From the NCBI GenBank assembly GCA_003222395.1, contig QHWB01000031.1:250501-314500 (forward strand): a stretch of DNA of 64,000 bases, read 5' to 3'. Made by a program: the position numbers and the translations under genes. The notes under the pieces are model-generated. The model saw only the letters and a program-made list of their open reading frames with translations, was not told the DNA's origin and did no database searches. How positions within the stretch are numbered: position 1 is the first letter of the stretch; each line of letters opens with the position of its first letter. This DNA comes from Acidobacteriota bacterium (lineage in GTDB: Bacteria; Acidobacteriota; Vicinamibacteria; Vicinamibacterales; CAVVIG01). Positions 6,638-16,400 of the stretch are shown piece by piece.

Positions 6638-8947
6638 TCACGCGCTCCTCGCCTTGATCGCGGCCAGCACTCGGTCGGATCTGAACGGCACTCGCCGGAT
6701 CCTGACGCCGGTCGCGTCGTAGATCGCGTTCGCCACAGCCGCGATCGTCGGCTTGCACATCGTCTCGCCGGCGCCGTAATGCGGCAGATCGGGCCGGCTC
6801 GCATTCGGATCGCCGTTCACCAGGACGACGTCGATCGTCTCCGGCGTATCGGCGTGCGTCAGCGTCGGATGCGAAACCCAATCGACGCTGGTCACCTTTT
6901 CGCCGTCGAACCTCACTTCTTCGTGAAGCGCGCGGCTCAGCGAATGCAGCATCCCGCACTCGATCGTGTGGCGCAGCGCCTCGGGGTTGACGACGAGCCC
7001 GCAGTCGTGCGCGCACACCAGTCGCTTCACCCACACGCGGCCCGTCGCGCGATTCACTTCGACTTCCGCGATTTCCGCGACGACGGTCTGGTTGCGGAAC
7101 GCGTACGCGATCCCGCGGCCGGCGAGGATGTTTCCGGCGCGTCGCGATCGTGGTGAAGGACGAGCGTCCCACCCGTACTTCTCCGCGGCGGCCTTGATCA
7201 CCGCGATGGATCGCGCGCGCCTGAACCCGCCGTCGTCGTCGGCGCTCGCCGTCAGCAGCTTCAATCGGAATGCGACCGGATCGGCTTTCGCGGCGGCGGC
7301 GAGCTCGTCGATGAACGACTCGGAGGCGAACGTCACCTGCGGACCGTTCGGGTCGCGCAGATTGCCCGTGCGCAGCGGAGTCTCCCACACGACCGGCAGC
7401 CCGACGACGTGTCCCGCCATGCGACGGTTTGGAATCACGTACATGTCCGACGGTGTCGACACGCCGCCGCGCGCGGGCGTCGGGCGGCGCATGCCGGTGA
7501 GCTGCGCGATCAGCACCGTGTCGGGCTCGTTGTACCCGAGGTGATTGTGATCGCAGGCGCGAGCCTCGTAGTTCAGCGCGACGAGGTTGCCGTCGCCATC
7601 GAGCCCGCCGCGCATGCTGATCGTGTACGCAGGGCCTTTCGTATCCCAGGCCGTTTCCTCCTGCCGCATCCACTGCACGCGAACGGGGCGCCCCAGTTCC
7701 TTTGCGAGAAACGCCGCCTCGAAGCCCGCATCGTCGGCGGCCGTCCGTCCGAACGCCTGCGGTCCGTCCATCCAGATGACGCGCACGCGATCGCGCGGCA
7801 TCTGCAGAAACTGCGCGACGCCGTTCCGCAGGCCGTACGACTTCATGTCGTTGGAATAGATCGTCATCTGATCGTTCGACGGATCCGCGGTGGCGTGGGC
7901 GGGACCGATCGCCGTATGCCCCTGGAACGGCACGTCGTAGACGGCCTCGAGTACCTTCGCGGCGCCGGCGAGCGCCCGGTCGATGTCGCCCGACGTGACT
8001 GGCGCGATGGTCGACGTGGGGGTCGCGCCGCGCATGTAGTCGAAGAGATCTTCGGACGTCGGGAAAGGCGCGACCGGCGGCTTCTGCCAGTTCACCTTCA
8101 GCTGACGCGCCGCTCGAATCGCCTGCTCTTCGCGCTCGCAGACGACGGCCACGTAGTTGCCCTTGCGGACCACTCTCACGAAGCCCGGGATCCCGCGAAC
8201 CGACGATTCGTCGATGCCGAGGAGCTTCGCGCCGGCAACCGGCGGCTTCACGTTGCGCGCGTGAAGCATGCCCGGCAGCTTCACGCCGACGGCCCACTGG
8301 AGCGAGCCGTCGACCTTCGGCGGGATGTCGAAGCGCCGCGGCGACTGGCCGACCATCCTGAGCTCCTGGACGGTCTTGACCTTCGCGATGCCGGCCGTCG
8401 CATCGATGTCCTTGCCGGTCAGCGCGACGTTGAATCGCTTCCCGCCGATCAGTTCGCCATACGTCACGCGCCGCGACGGGTCGTTCCTGATCGAGATGAC
8501 GCCGTCGCTGACGGCGAGGCGATCGGACGTCACGCCAAATCGCGTCGCCGCCATCTCCAGCAGCACGCGCCGTGCCTCGGCCGCGACGCGCCGCATCGGC
8601 CAGCCGTCGGTCTGCAGCGCGTCCGAGCCGCCCGAGCCGCCCTGATCGACGGTGATGTCGGTCCGCCCCATCACGACGGTGGTCTTGTCGTACGGGATAT
8701 CGAGCTCGTCCGACATGATCTGCCGGAATGCCGTGCCGGTTCCCTGACCGAGATCGGTCTTGCCGACGTAGAACGTCGCGGTGTTGTCGCCGCGGATGAC
8801 GATCCACGAGTCGAGCTGTCTGAAGTCGGGATCGGCGTACGGGCCCGCGTCCTGAACCGCCGCGATATCGGCCAGCGATATGGCGCCGGCGCTGACCACG
8901 AGGAAGCCGGAAGTCTTGAGGAAATCCCGTCGCGAAGGCGAGGTCAT
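6638..8947 (-). CDS. Xanthine dehydrogenase-family molybdopterin-binding subunit
   Basis: This 769-residue protein is the large catalytic subunit of a molybdenum hydroxylase that oxidises an aldehyde or N-heterocycle with water as oxygen donor. A Tat signal starts the protein (SRRDFLKTSGF, residues 5-15), so the folded enzyme is exported. Cofactor motifs include GQGTGTAF, QGGSGGSDALQ, GRTAADDAGFEAAF and the C-terminal GAGETMCKPTIAAVANA. The Tat signal and the absence of an FAD subunit resemble the isoquinoline 1-oxidoreductase (IorB) layout. The start at 8947 is chosen because the Tat motif begins there and overlaps the 2Fe-2S subunit stop by 4 nt. The substrate is unknown. Confidence 0.92.
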   Translation of the reverse strand: MTSPSRRDFLKTSGFLVVSAGAISLADIAAVQDAGPYADPDFRQLDSWIVIRGDNTATFYVGKTDLGQGTGTAFRQIMSDELDIPYDKTTVVMGRTDITVDQGGSGGSDALQTDGWPMRRVAAEARRVLLEMAATRFGVTSDRLAVSDGVISIRNDPSRRVTYGELIGGKRFNVALTGKDIDATAGIAKVKTVQELRMVGQSPRRFDIPPKVDGSLQWAVGVKLPGMLHARNVKPPVAGAKLLGIDESSVRGIPGFVRVVRKGNYVAVVCEREEQAIRAARQLKVNWQKPPVAPFPTSEDLFDYMRGATPTSTIAPVTSGDIDRALAGAAKVLEAVYDVPFQGHTAIGPAHATADPSNDQMTIYSNDMKSYGLRNGVAQFLQMPRDRVRVIWMDGPQAFGRTAADDAGFEAAFLAKELGRPVRVQWMRQEETAWDTKGPAYTISMRGGLDGDGNLVALNYEARACDHNHLGYNEPDTVLIAQLTGMRRPTPARGGVSTPSDMYVIPNRRMAGHVVGLPVVWETPLRTGNLRDPNGPQVTFASESFIDELAAAAKADPVAFRLKLLTASADDDGGFRRARSIAVIKAAAEKYGWDARPSPRSRRAGNILAGRGIAYAFRNQTVVAEIAEVEVNRATGRVWVKRLVCAHDCGLVVNPEALRHTIECGMLHSLSRALHEEVRFDGEKVTSVDWVSHPTLTHADTPETIDVVLVNGDPNASRPDLPHYGAGETMCKPTIAAVANAIYDATGVRIRRVPFRSDRVLAAIKARSA

Positions 8948-9411
8948 GACGCCATCTCCTTCGCCGCACGCTTGATAGCGGCCTGGATGCGGTAATACGT
9001 CATGCAGCGGCACAGCGCGCCCTCCATCCCCTGCCGAATCTCCGCGTCGGTCGGATGCGGATTTCGATCGAGCAACGCTTTGGCCGTGAGGATCTGGCCG
9101 TTCTGGCAGAAGCCGCACTGCGGCACCTGCTCGTCAATCCAGGCGCGCTGCAGCGGATGGAGTACTCCGTCGCGCGCGAGCCCTTCGAGCGTCGTGATGT
9201 CCGTTCCCTGCGCAGTGGAAACGGGCCTGGTGCACGATCGCACCGCTTCGCCTTTGATGATCACCGTGCATGCCCCGCACTGCCCGAGGCCGCATCCGAA
9301 GCGCGGCCCCTCGAGGCCAAGATCGTTGCGCAGCACGTAGAGGAGCGGAACGGAAGGCTCGACATCCACCAGATGCGGCGTGCCGTTCACGGTCAAGGTA
9401 ATCCTGCTCAT
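8944..9411 (-). CDS. 2Fe-2S subunit of the molybdenum hydroxylase
   Basis: This 155-residue small subunit carries two [2Fe-2S] clusters that pass electrons from the molybdenum centre. The plant-type ferredoxin cluster uses Cys40, Cys45, Cys48 and Cys60 (FGCGLGQCGAC). The helical cluster uses Cys99, Cys102, Cys134 and Cys136 (CGFC and CRC). Length and motifs match CoxS/IorA proteins. The gene overlaps the large subunit gene by 4 nt. A GGAGA ribosome binding site lies about 11 nt before the ATG. Without its own signal peptide it would be exported bound to the Tat-targeted large subunit. Confidence 0.93.
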   Translation of the reverse strand: MSRITLTVNGTPHLVDVEPSVPLLYVLRNDLGLEGPRFGCGLGQCGACTVIIKGEAVRSCTRPVSTAQGTDITTLEGLARDGVLHPLQRAWIDEQVPQCGFCQNGQILTAKALLDRNPHPTDAEIRQGMEGALCRCMTYYRIQAAIKRAAKEMAS

Positions 9412-9603
9412 CGGTTCGGGTCTCCAAGGAATTACACCACGGTGAGTCTCGCTCCGACATCGGAGGAAATCAACATCTCGTGTAGCGAATCTTGCGCCAG
9501 CAGGCCGGACGTTGATAGGCTGCGCCCTTCACTTCGCTCAGTTCATGCGGTCGCCGCTGATGTCGTCGGCGTGCGTCCTTTCAGCGTCACAGGAGAATCA
9601 CTT

Positions 9604-12336
9604 ATGCGTAAGCGATTCGCTCTCGCAGCCGTCTTGTGCCTTTCACTCGCCGGGCTGTTCGTCGGCCTGAGCGCGAACGATCAGCGGGATCAACAGAGCT
9701 CGCAACGCGCCGGCAAACGTCTTGGCGGCAAGATGTCGGCCGCAGGCCAGGCCGCCCGGCGGCGTTCGAGAAACGCCGGTCTCGAGACACCGGCGCTCGG
9801 CCGCATTCAGGAGCTGCTCGGCACCAAGTCGCCGGGAAAAGCGCAATGCGCAGAGGCGGACGACGGAGAGTGCGGTGAAGGAGAAGGACTGACCGACGGG
9901 CCTCCGAGCACCCAGTCAGAAGTTTCGATTGCCGTAGACAGTACCGGTCAGCACGTCGTGGTCGGCTTCAACGACTTCCGCGGCTTCGACAACGGAACCA
10001 ATCCACTATCGGTCTCGGGGTTCATGTACTCGGATGACGGCGGAGCGACGTTCGTCGATGGCGGACAATTGCCATCACCCGGAACCGACGCCATCGGCAC
10101 CCAGAGGTTCCCGCAAGTGTTCGGCGATCCTGACGTCAGATATTTGGGCGCGTGCAATTTCATCTACTCGTCGATCATCCTCACGAAGTTCTCGCCGACG
10201 ACGGCGGCGGAGACGATGGGCGTTCATCGGTCGACCGACTGCGGACACACGTGGACCGGACCGTTCGAGGTGACGGCCGCGACGAATCCGAACGGATTCA
10301 TCGATAGGTTCGGCTCTCCCGTTGACGCCGCCGACAAGGAATTCATGTCGGTCGACTCTGACACCGGACGCGTGCTCATGAGCTGGTCGAATTTCACCAA
10401 TCCCGCCGTGGTGCCCTCGGCGCCGGGCGGCGTCGAAATATCAACGACCTACTCCGATAACGTGATGACCGCGACACCGCCGACGTGGTCGGCGCGCAGA
10501 GTCGTCGGGCATGACGAGCAGGACGGCCAGTCGTCCATTCCGGCGTTTGCGGGACGCGGCTCGAACAACGCGTACGTTGCGTGGTCGCGGTTCCCGCTCT
10601 TCGGGTTCATCCACAAGGTCGCCTTCGCCCGTTCCACCGACAACGGCGCGACGTGGTCGGAGCCGACCGAGTTGTCGCGCGAGTTCGCGGCGACCGATCA
10701 GATTCTCGGTAACGATCGCGTGAACACCAGCCCGTCGCTGGCGGTCGACACGTCGCGCGGCCCACATCGCGGCAATGTGTACGTCGTCTACGGCAACAAC
10801 AACACGTTCGACGGCGCCGACGTCGTGTTTCAACGAAGCATGGACGACGGTGTGACGTTCTCGGCGCCGATCTACTTGAACAGCCGCCCCGGCGAAGATC
10901 GCGCACAGTGGTTTCCATGGGTGGCGGTCGACGCCACGACCGGGCGCGTGAACGTGTTCTATTACGACCAGGACGTCGACGCGAGCGGCGATGTCACGGC
11001 GGTGTCGTGGCAGTACTCGAACGACGGCGGTCTGTCGTGGAGCAAGCCGATGGCGCTGACGGCGCGCGCGTTCCACGCGGGACACGGGAACGACACGGGT
11101 CAGCCGAACCTGGGCGACTACAACCAGGCGGTTGCGAGGCAGAACCAACTCTTCGCCGCCTACGCGTCGACCCGTCAGGTCGGCTTCGCAGATGGGCAAC
11201 CAGGCCTGCGGTTCACCGTGCCCGACGTCTCGTTCACTCGGAATCCGCCGCAGAAGATCTCGCTGCGTCAGGGACAGATCACCGTCACAGATCCACCCTC
11301 CGACCGGCGCAAGGGCAGGCATGACGGAGAGGACGATGACGATGAGAACGATGGGGTCGTCAAGCTCGTGAAAATCCCGCTGTTCAACTACGTCACCAAC
11401 CCGCTGAATGCTTCGGCGATACGAAACGTCGAAGGCAGGCTGTCCACGACGACGCCCGGTGTCACGATCGACGACGACGAGCGCGAGTACCGGACGATCG
11501 CAGCGGGCCAGACGAAGACCGAGGATGGCGACTACGTGCTGAAGCTGGCACGCAGCTTCGTTGCAGGCACGCCAATCGAGCTGGTGCTGCACGTGTCGAG
11601 CGAAGAAGGATCGACGGTGCTCCTCGATACGATTGATACCGGCCAGGCGCAGGCGACACAGTTGCTCGCCGAGAACTTTGACGGAGTCGCGCCAGGCACC
11701 CTGCCGGCGGGATGGGCGGCGGTGCACGTCGCTCGCGCGAACGGCACGCCGAACAACATTCCTTGGACGACGAGCAACTCGTTCTGCGGCACGACCTCCA
11801 ACGCCGCGTTCCATGTGAACGCGAACGACGTCGCGATGCCGCCAGCGCCGAACCAGGCGCGATTCGAGCGGTTGTTCAGCCCGGCCTTCGACGTGCCTGC
11901 CGTATCGAGCTACGTGACGCTCGACATGGACGTCTGCACGAACACCGAGGACGAGCCGTTCTTCAACGTCCAGGCGTACGACGGTCTGGTGCTTCGCATC
12001 ACCGATCTGACAACGGGCCGCGTGCTTCGAAGCAATCTGGCGGAGGCATTCGCGAAAGAGATCAGGACCGGTAGCGCCAAGCACTATCCGAAACACTTCC
12101 CGCGCTTCTCGAGCGCCGTATACCTGGAAGACATGTCCGCGTGGGCGGGCGATTCGCACGGATTCCAGCACGTGCACATGAAGCTGCCAGGCATGGGCGG
12201 CAGCCGGGCTCAATTGCGGTTCGAATACACTCAGGACTCGGCCGCCGATTGCACGTTCGTACGGCCCGGCACATCGTGCGGCGTCATGGTCGACAACATC
12301 GCGATCAGGAATGTGGTGCTTGGAGGACGACCGTAG
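9604..12336 (+). CDS. Secreted Asp-box (sialidase-like) propeller protein
   Basis: This 910-residue exported protein has a signal peptide (MRKRFALAAVLCLSLAG). Its beta-propeller has at least five Asp-boxes: YSDDGGATF, STDCGHTW, STDNGATW, SMDDGVTF and SNDGGLSW. An acidic linker near residues 560-575 (GEDDDDENDG) leads to two C-terminal beta domains. The last one, around residues 690-905, has paired cysteines and resembles a jelly-roll carbohydrate- or surface-binding module. Sialidase catalytic residues were not identified, so a binding or uncharacterised hydrolase role is possible. The ATG at 9604 follows an AGGAGA site at 9591 and matches the signal peptide. Confidence 0.8.
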   Translation: MRKRFALAAVLCLSLAGLFVGLSANDQRDQQSSQRAGKRLGGKMSAAGQAARRRSRNAGLETPALGRIQELLGTKSPGKAQCAEADDGECGEGEGLTDGPPSTQSEVSIAVDSTGQHVVVGFNDFRGFDNGTNPLSVSGFMYSDDGGATFVDGGQLPSPGTDAIGTQRFPQVFGDPDVRYLGACNFIYSSIILTKFSPTTAAETMGVHRSTDCGHTWTGPFEVTAATNPNGFIDRFGSPVDAADKEFMSVDSDTGRVLMSWSNFTNPAVVPSAPGGVEISTTYSDNVMTATPPTWSARRVVGHDEQDGQSSIPAFAGRGSNNAYVAWSRFPLFGFIHKVAFARSTDNGATWSEPTELSREFAATDQILGNDRVNTSPSLAVDTSRGPHRGNVYVVYGNNNTFDGADVVFQRSMDDGVTFSAPIYLNSRPGEDRAQWFPWVAVDATTGRVNVFYYDQDVDASGDVTAVSWQYSNDGGLSWSKPMALTARAFHAGHGNDTGQPNLGDYNQAVARQNQLFAAYASTRQVGFADGQPGLRFTVPDVSFTRNPPQKISLRQGQITVTDPPSDRRKGRHDGEDDDDENDGVVKLVKIPLFNYVTNPLNASAIRNVEGRLSTTTPGVTIDDDEREYRTIAAGQTKTEDGDYVLKLARSFVAGTPIELVLHVSSEEGSTVLLDTIDTGQAQATQLLAENFDGVAPGTLPAGWAAVHVARANGTPNNIPWTTSNSFCGTTSNAAFHVNANDVAMPPAPNQARFERLFSPAFDVPAVSSYVTLDMDVCTNTEDEPFFNVQAYDGLVLRITDLTTGRVLRSNLAEAFAKEIRTGSAKHYPKHFPRFSSAVYLEDMSAWAGDSHGFQHVHMKLPGMGGSRAQLRFEYTQDSAADCTFVRPGTSCGVMVDNIAIRNVVLGGRP

Positions 12337-12345
12337 GGCAGAGGC

Positions 12346-13374
12346 ATGCGCATTCTCCTGATCGGCGGATCCGGCTTCATCGGCCGTCACGTCGTTGAGT
12401 TGTGGCGCGGCCCTTCGAGGGCCGCGCCCGATCTGACGATCTTCCACAGAGGCACGACTCCGATATCCGGCGCGCGCGAGATCATCGGCGATCGCAGACA
12501 GCTGCCGGCGTACGCCGGCGTGCTGCGCGCGCTGAAGCCGGACGTCGTCATCGACCTGATCCTCAGCTCCGGCGGCCAGGCGCGCGATGTGATGACCGTC
12601 TTCCGCGGCGCGGCCGGACGCGTCGTCGCGCTGAGCAGCGCGGACGTGTACCGCGCCTGCGCCGTGCTGCATGGCCTCGAGCCCGGACCGCTCGAGCCGA
12701 TTCCGCTGACGGAAACCTCGGCGCTGAGAACTCAGCTGCACACGTATCCGCCGGCACAGCTCAGGATGGTGCAGCAGCTCTATCCGTGGATCGACGACGA
12801 GTACGACAAGATCCCGGTCGAGCGGGAGATCATGAGCGACGCGACGCTGCCCGGAACGGTGCTGCGGCTGCCGATGGTGTACGGACCGGGCGATCCGCTC
12901 CGTCGCTTTCACGGCATGCTGAAGCGGATGGACGATCGGCGTCCGGCGATTCTGTTCGAGCAGTCGTTCGCGGCGTGGCGATCGCCGCGGGGCTTCGTCG
13001 AGAACGTCGCTGCGGCGATCGCGCTCGCGGCGACAAACGATCGCGCGGCCGGCCAGATTTACAACATCGCGGAAGCCGAGAGCTTCACCGAGCTCGAATG
13101 GGCGCAGATGATCGCGCGGTCGGTCGGATGGGCCGGCGAATTCGTCGTGCGGCCGGCCGATCAGGTGCCGGAGCATCTGCGGCTGCCGGGCAACACGCAG
13201 CAGCACTGGGTCGTCGACTCGACGAAGATCCGTCGCGACCTCGGGTACACGGAACCGATCGCGCGCGACGAAGCGATCCGCCGCACGGTTGAATGGGAAC
13301 GGACGAACCCTCCGTCAGGATTCACCCCGCACCGGTTCGACTACGCGGCGGAAGATGCGGCTTTCGCGCATTGA
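12346..13374 (+). CDS. NAD-dependent epimerase/dehydratase family protein
   Basis: This 342-residue short-chain dehydrogenase-like protein has the N-terminal nucleotide-binding motif GGSGFIGRHVV (residues 7-17) and the later SSADVYR and YGPGDP motifs of nucleoside-diphosphate-sugar epimerases. The usual catalytic YxxxK is not present in standard form; the nearest is EYDKIPVE, where Lys is two residues after Tyr. Activity is therefore uncertain. It follows the Asp-box protein gene by 9 nt. A perfect hairpin is embedded in the coding sequence at 12404-12428, encoding RGPSRAA in a surface loop. The substrate cannot be assigned. Confidence 0.8.
   Translation: MRILLIGGSGFIGRHVVELWRGPSRAAPDLTIFHRGTTPISGAREIIGDRRQLPAYAGVLRALKPDVVIDLILSSGGQARDVMTVFRGAAGRVVALSSADVYRACAVLHGLEPGPLEPIPLTETSALRTQLHTYPPAQLRMVQQLYPWIDDEYDKIPVEREIMSDATLPGTVLRLPMVYGPGDPLRRFHGMLKRMDDRRPAILFEQSFAAWRSPRGFVENVAAAIALAATNDRAAGQIYNIAEAESFTELEWAQMIARSVGWAGEFVVRPADQVPEHLRLPGNTQQHWVVDSTKIRRDLGYTEPIARDEAIRRTVEWERTNPPSGFTPHRFDYAAEDAAFAH
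12404..12428. repeat. Perfect hairpin inside the epimerase gene
   Basis: An 11-bp arm, GGCGCGGCCCT, a TCG loop and the exact complement of the arm lie in frame near codons 20-28. This part of the protein aligns with a short loop in related enzymes, so the hairpin looks like an in-frame insertion. Confidence 0.7.
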
Positions 13375-13376
13375 GG

Positions 13377-13402
13377 TGTAGCGCGAGACTTTCAGCCGAG
13401 CG
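13377..13402 (+). repeat. GTAGCGCGAG-type repeat at a convergent gene end
   Basis: One copy of the repeat TGTAGCGCGAGCCTTTCAG (here with A for C in GAGACT) begins 2 nt after the epimerase stop codon and lies before the end of the convergent propeller gene. Other copies are at 41099-41250, 58490 and 62317-62464. Confidence 0.65.
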
Positions 13403-13414
13403 ACGGACGGACGT

Positions 13415-16400
13415 TCAGCGCAGTGCGCGGTCGGCGTCGGCCTTGATGGCAGCCCACTCCTTCATCAGATCGTTGAACCGCTCGTACGCGCTCGCGCCGA
13501 CTTTCTGATCGGCCTGGCCGATCTCCCGACCGACGTTCGACAGCTGATCGATGAACATCTGATCTTCGTACGGACCGGACCTGGTGATCAGGCGCTCCTG
13601 CAGCGACTGCAGCGCCGCCTGATCGCCGCGCCTGGCGTCGATGGCCTGCCGGACGCGCTGCGCGAGCTGACGTGCTTCGGCGAGGGCGTCGCGCACTTTG
13701 AGCGCGAACTTCGTCTGCTCGGCGAGATCGGCGGCGGTGACGCCGTCCTTCGCGACGCGCGGATCGATCTTCACCGTGAACGATTCGGTCTTCGTGACGC
13801 CGTTGGCCGTCAGGCGCGCGCGATAGGTGCCGGGCGCCGCGAGCGGTCCGCCGCCGCTGATCCCGCCCCCTTCGCCGTCACCGCCACCTGCGGGGCCGCC
13901 CGGATAGCGCAGGTCCCACACGAAGCGATTCATCCCCGTCTTGATCGGCAGCGTCGACGGCAGATTGCCGCCGCGGCGTCCGCCGCCGCGTCCGCCCTGC
14001 GGCGCGCCGCGCGACACGCTCGTGTACTCGCGGACGGTTTTTCCAGCCGCGTCGACGATCTCGAGCTTCACTTCACCGGACGGACTGGCGAGGAAGTAAT
14101 CGAGGCGCGCGCCGGCCGGTGGAAACTCCGGCATGTCGGGCCGTCCCATCGAGGCGGCGAAATGCATGCGATACGCAGGCGCCGGCGTGAAGAGGAACAC
14201 GTTCGAGCCGTCGAACGGTTTGATGGGCGTGCGAGCGGCCGTCGCCGCAGGGCCGACACGTTGGTCGGCCCCTACGCGCGGCCGCGTCTGCATCGACGCG
14301 CGGACAACGTCCCGCCCCTCCTGTCCGTCCCGCCCATCCCGCCCCTCCTGCTCATTCGGGTTATCAGTCGAACGCGGACGCGGACGCTTCGTCACGCTCG
14401 CCGCGATCTGCCTGAGCGGTGCGATGTCATCCATGATCCAGAACGACCGCCCCATCGTCGACGCGAGCAGATCGCCATGGTGCACCTTGAGATCGGTGAC
14501 GGGCGTCGCGGGCAGGTTCTGCTGCAGCGTCTGCCAGTGCTTCCCCTGATCGAACGACACGTACGCGCCTTCGAGCGTGCCGGCGTACAGCAATCCTTCC
14601 TGCTCGGGATCTTCGCGCACGACGTGCATCGGCTGATCGGCGGGAATGCCGTTGGTGCCGTCGGTGAGCAGCGTCCAGTGCTCGCCGTAATCGTTGGTCA
14701 TATAGAGGTACGGCTTGAAGTCGTTGAAGTACATCCGGTACACGGACACGTACGCCGATCCCTTGCGGTGCGGCGAATCCTCGATGGTGTGCACGCGTCC
14801 GCCGGGCGGCAGCCCTGCCGGCGTGACGTTCTTCCAATGCGCGCCGCCGTCCTTCGTCACCCACACCGGGCCGTCGTTCGAACCGGTCCAGAACACCGCG
14901 GGCTCGAGCCGCGACGCGCGCATCGAGTACAGCGCCGCGTACACTTCCTCGCCGGTCATGTCGCGCGTGATCGGCTCGCCCGACGTCACCTGACCTTCGG
15001 GGCCGTTCGCCGTCACGTCCGGGCTGAAGCGCGTCCAGTGGATGCCGCCGTCGGTCGTCTTGTGCACGTACTGCGACCCGTGATAGACGATTTTCGGATT
15101 GCGGGGATCGATCTCGATCGGCGCCTGCCGCACGAACCGGTACTTCATGTCCTTCGGATTTTTCCCGTAGCGCTGCTGCGGATAAATCCAGTAATGCTGC
15201 TCCTGACCGGTCTCGACGTTGTAGCGGCCGAACTCACCCTTACAGTCGCCGTAGATGATCTTCCCGTCGGGCACGATGCGAATCTGGCCGCTCTCGCAAC
15301 CCGACGCCTGGAACCACGTCTGCGTCGGGCTGTCCATCGGCCACGCGAACGCCGGCAGGCTCGCCACCGCGTAGGTGCTGTTGTCCTGCTGTGGACCGAC
15401 GAGCCGATAGGGAAACTCCTCGTCGGCGTCGACCATGTAGATTTCCGCGGTCGGCTGATTCATCTCGGAGGAGAAGCTGCGTCCGCCGTCCTCGGTGATG
15501 TTGGCGCCGCCGTCGTTGGTCTCGATGAAGATCTTCGGGTTGTCGGGATTGATCCACATCACGTGGTTGTCGCCGTGCTGCGGACTGAGCGTCGTGAACG
15601 TCTTGCCGCCGTCGGTCGAGTGATGGAACCCGAGCTCGGTCACGTACACTTCGTTCTCGTCCTTCGGGTTGACGAAGACCTTGTTGAAGTAGAACGGCCG
15701 CGCCCGGAGCGACTGGCTGCTGTTGACGAGCGTCCACGTCGAGCCGCTGTCGTTGGAGCGGTACAGGCCGCCTTTCGCGCCCTTCGCTTCGACCTGCGCG
15801 TAGACCACTTTCGGATTCGACTGCGCGACGTCGACCCAGACCTTGCCGATCAGGTCGTCGGGCAATCCGTTGCCGACGCGGCTCCAGTGGTCGCCGCCAT
15901 CCGTGGTCTTGTAGACGCCGCCTTCGCTCGCCGGCCCGCCGCTGATGATCGTCCACGCCTTGCGCTGCGCGCGCCACGCGCCCGCGTAAATCTCGTTCGG
16001 ATTCGACGAGTTGATCGCGACCGAGACGACGCCGGTCTGATCGTTGATGAACAGCACCTTCTGCCAGGTCCTGCCGCCATCCTTCGTCCGATACACGCCG
16101 CGATCGGGTCCCCATCCGAACGGGTTGCCCGAGGCCGCGACGTACGCGATGTCGGGATTCTTCGGATGTACTTTCAGCTGGCCGATCTGTCCGACTTCCC
16201 GCAGGCCGACGAACTGCCACGTGCGCCCGGCGTCGGCCGAGCGGTATACACCGCGGCCGAGAATCACGTTCGACCGAATCGCTTCGCTGCCGGTGCCGAC
16301 GTAGACGACGTTCGGGTTGGAATCGGCGACGTCGATGGCCCCGATCGATCCGGTTGCGATCTGTCCGTCGCTCACCGGCGTCCAGGTGATGCCGAAGTTC

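Noticed and set aside
8945-9118. A longer start for the molybdenum subunit at 9118
   Set aside because: The added 57 residues read through the 2Fe-2S gene in a wrong frame; the Tat signal begins at 8947.
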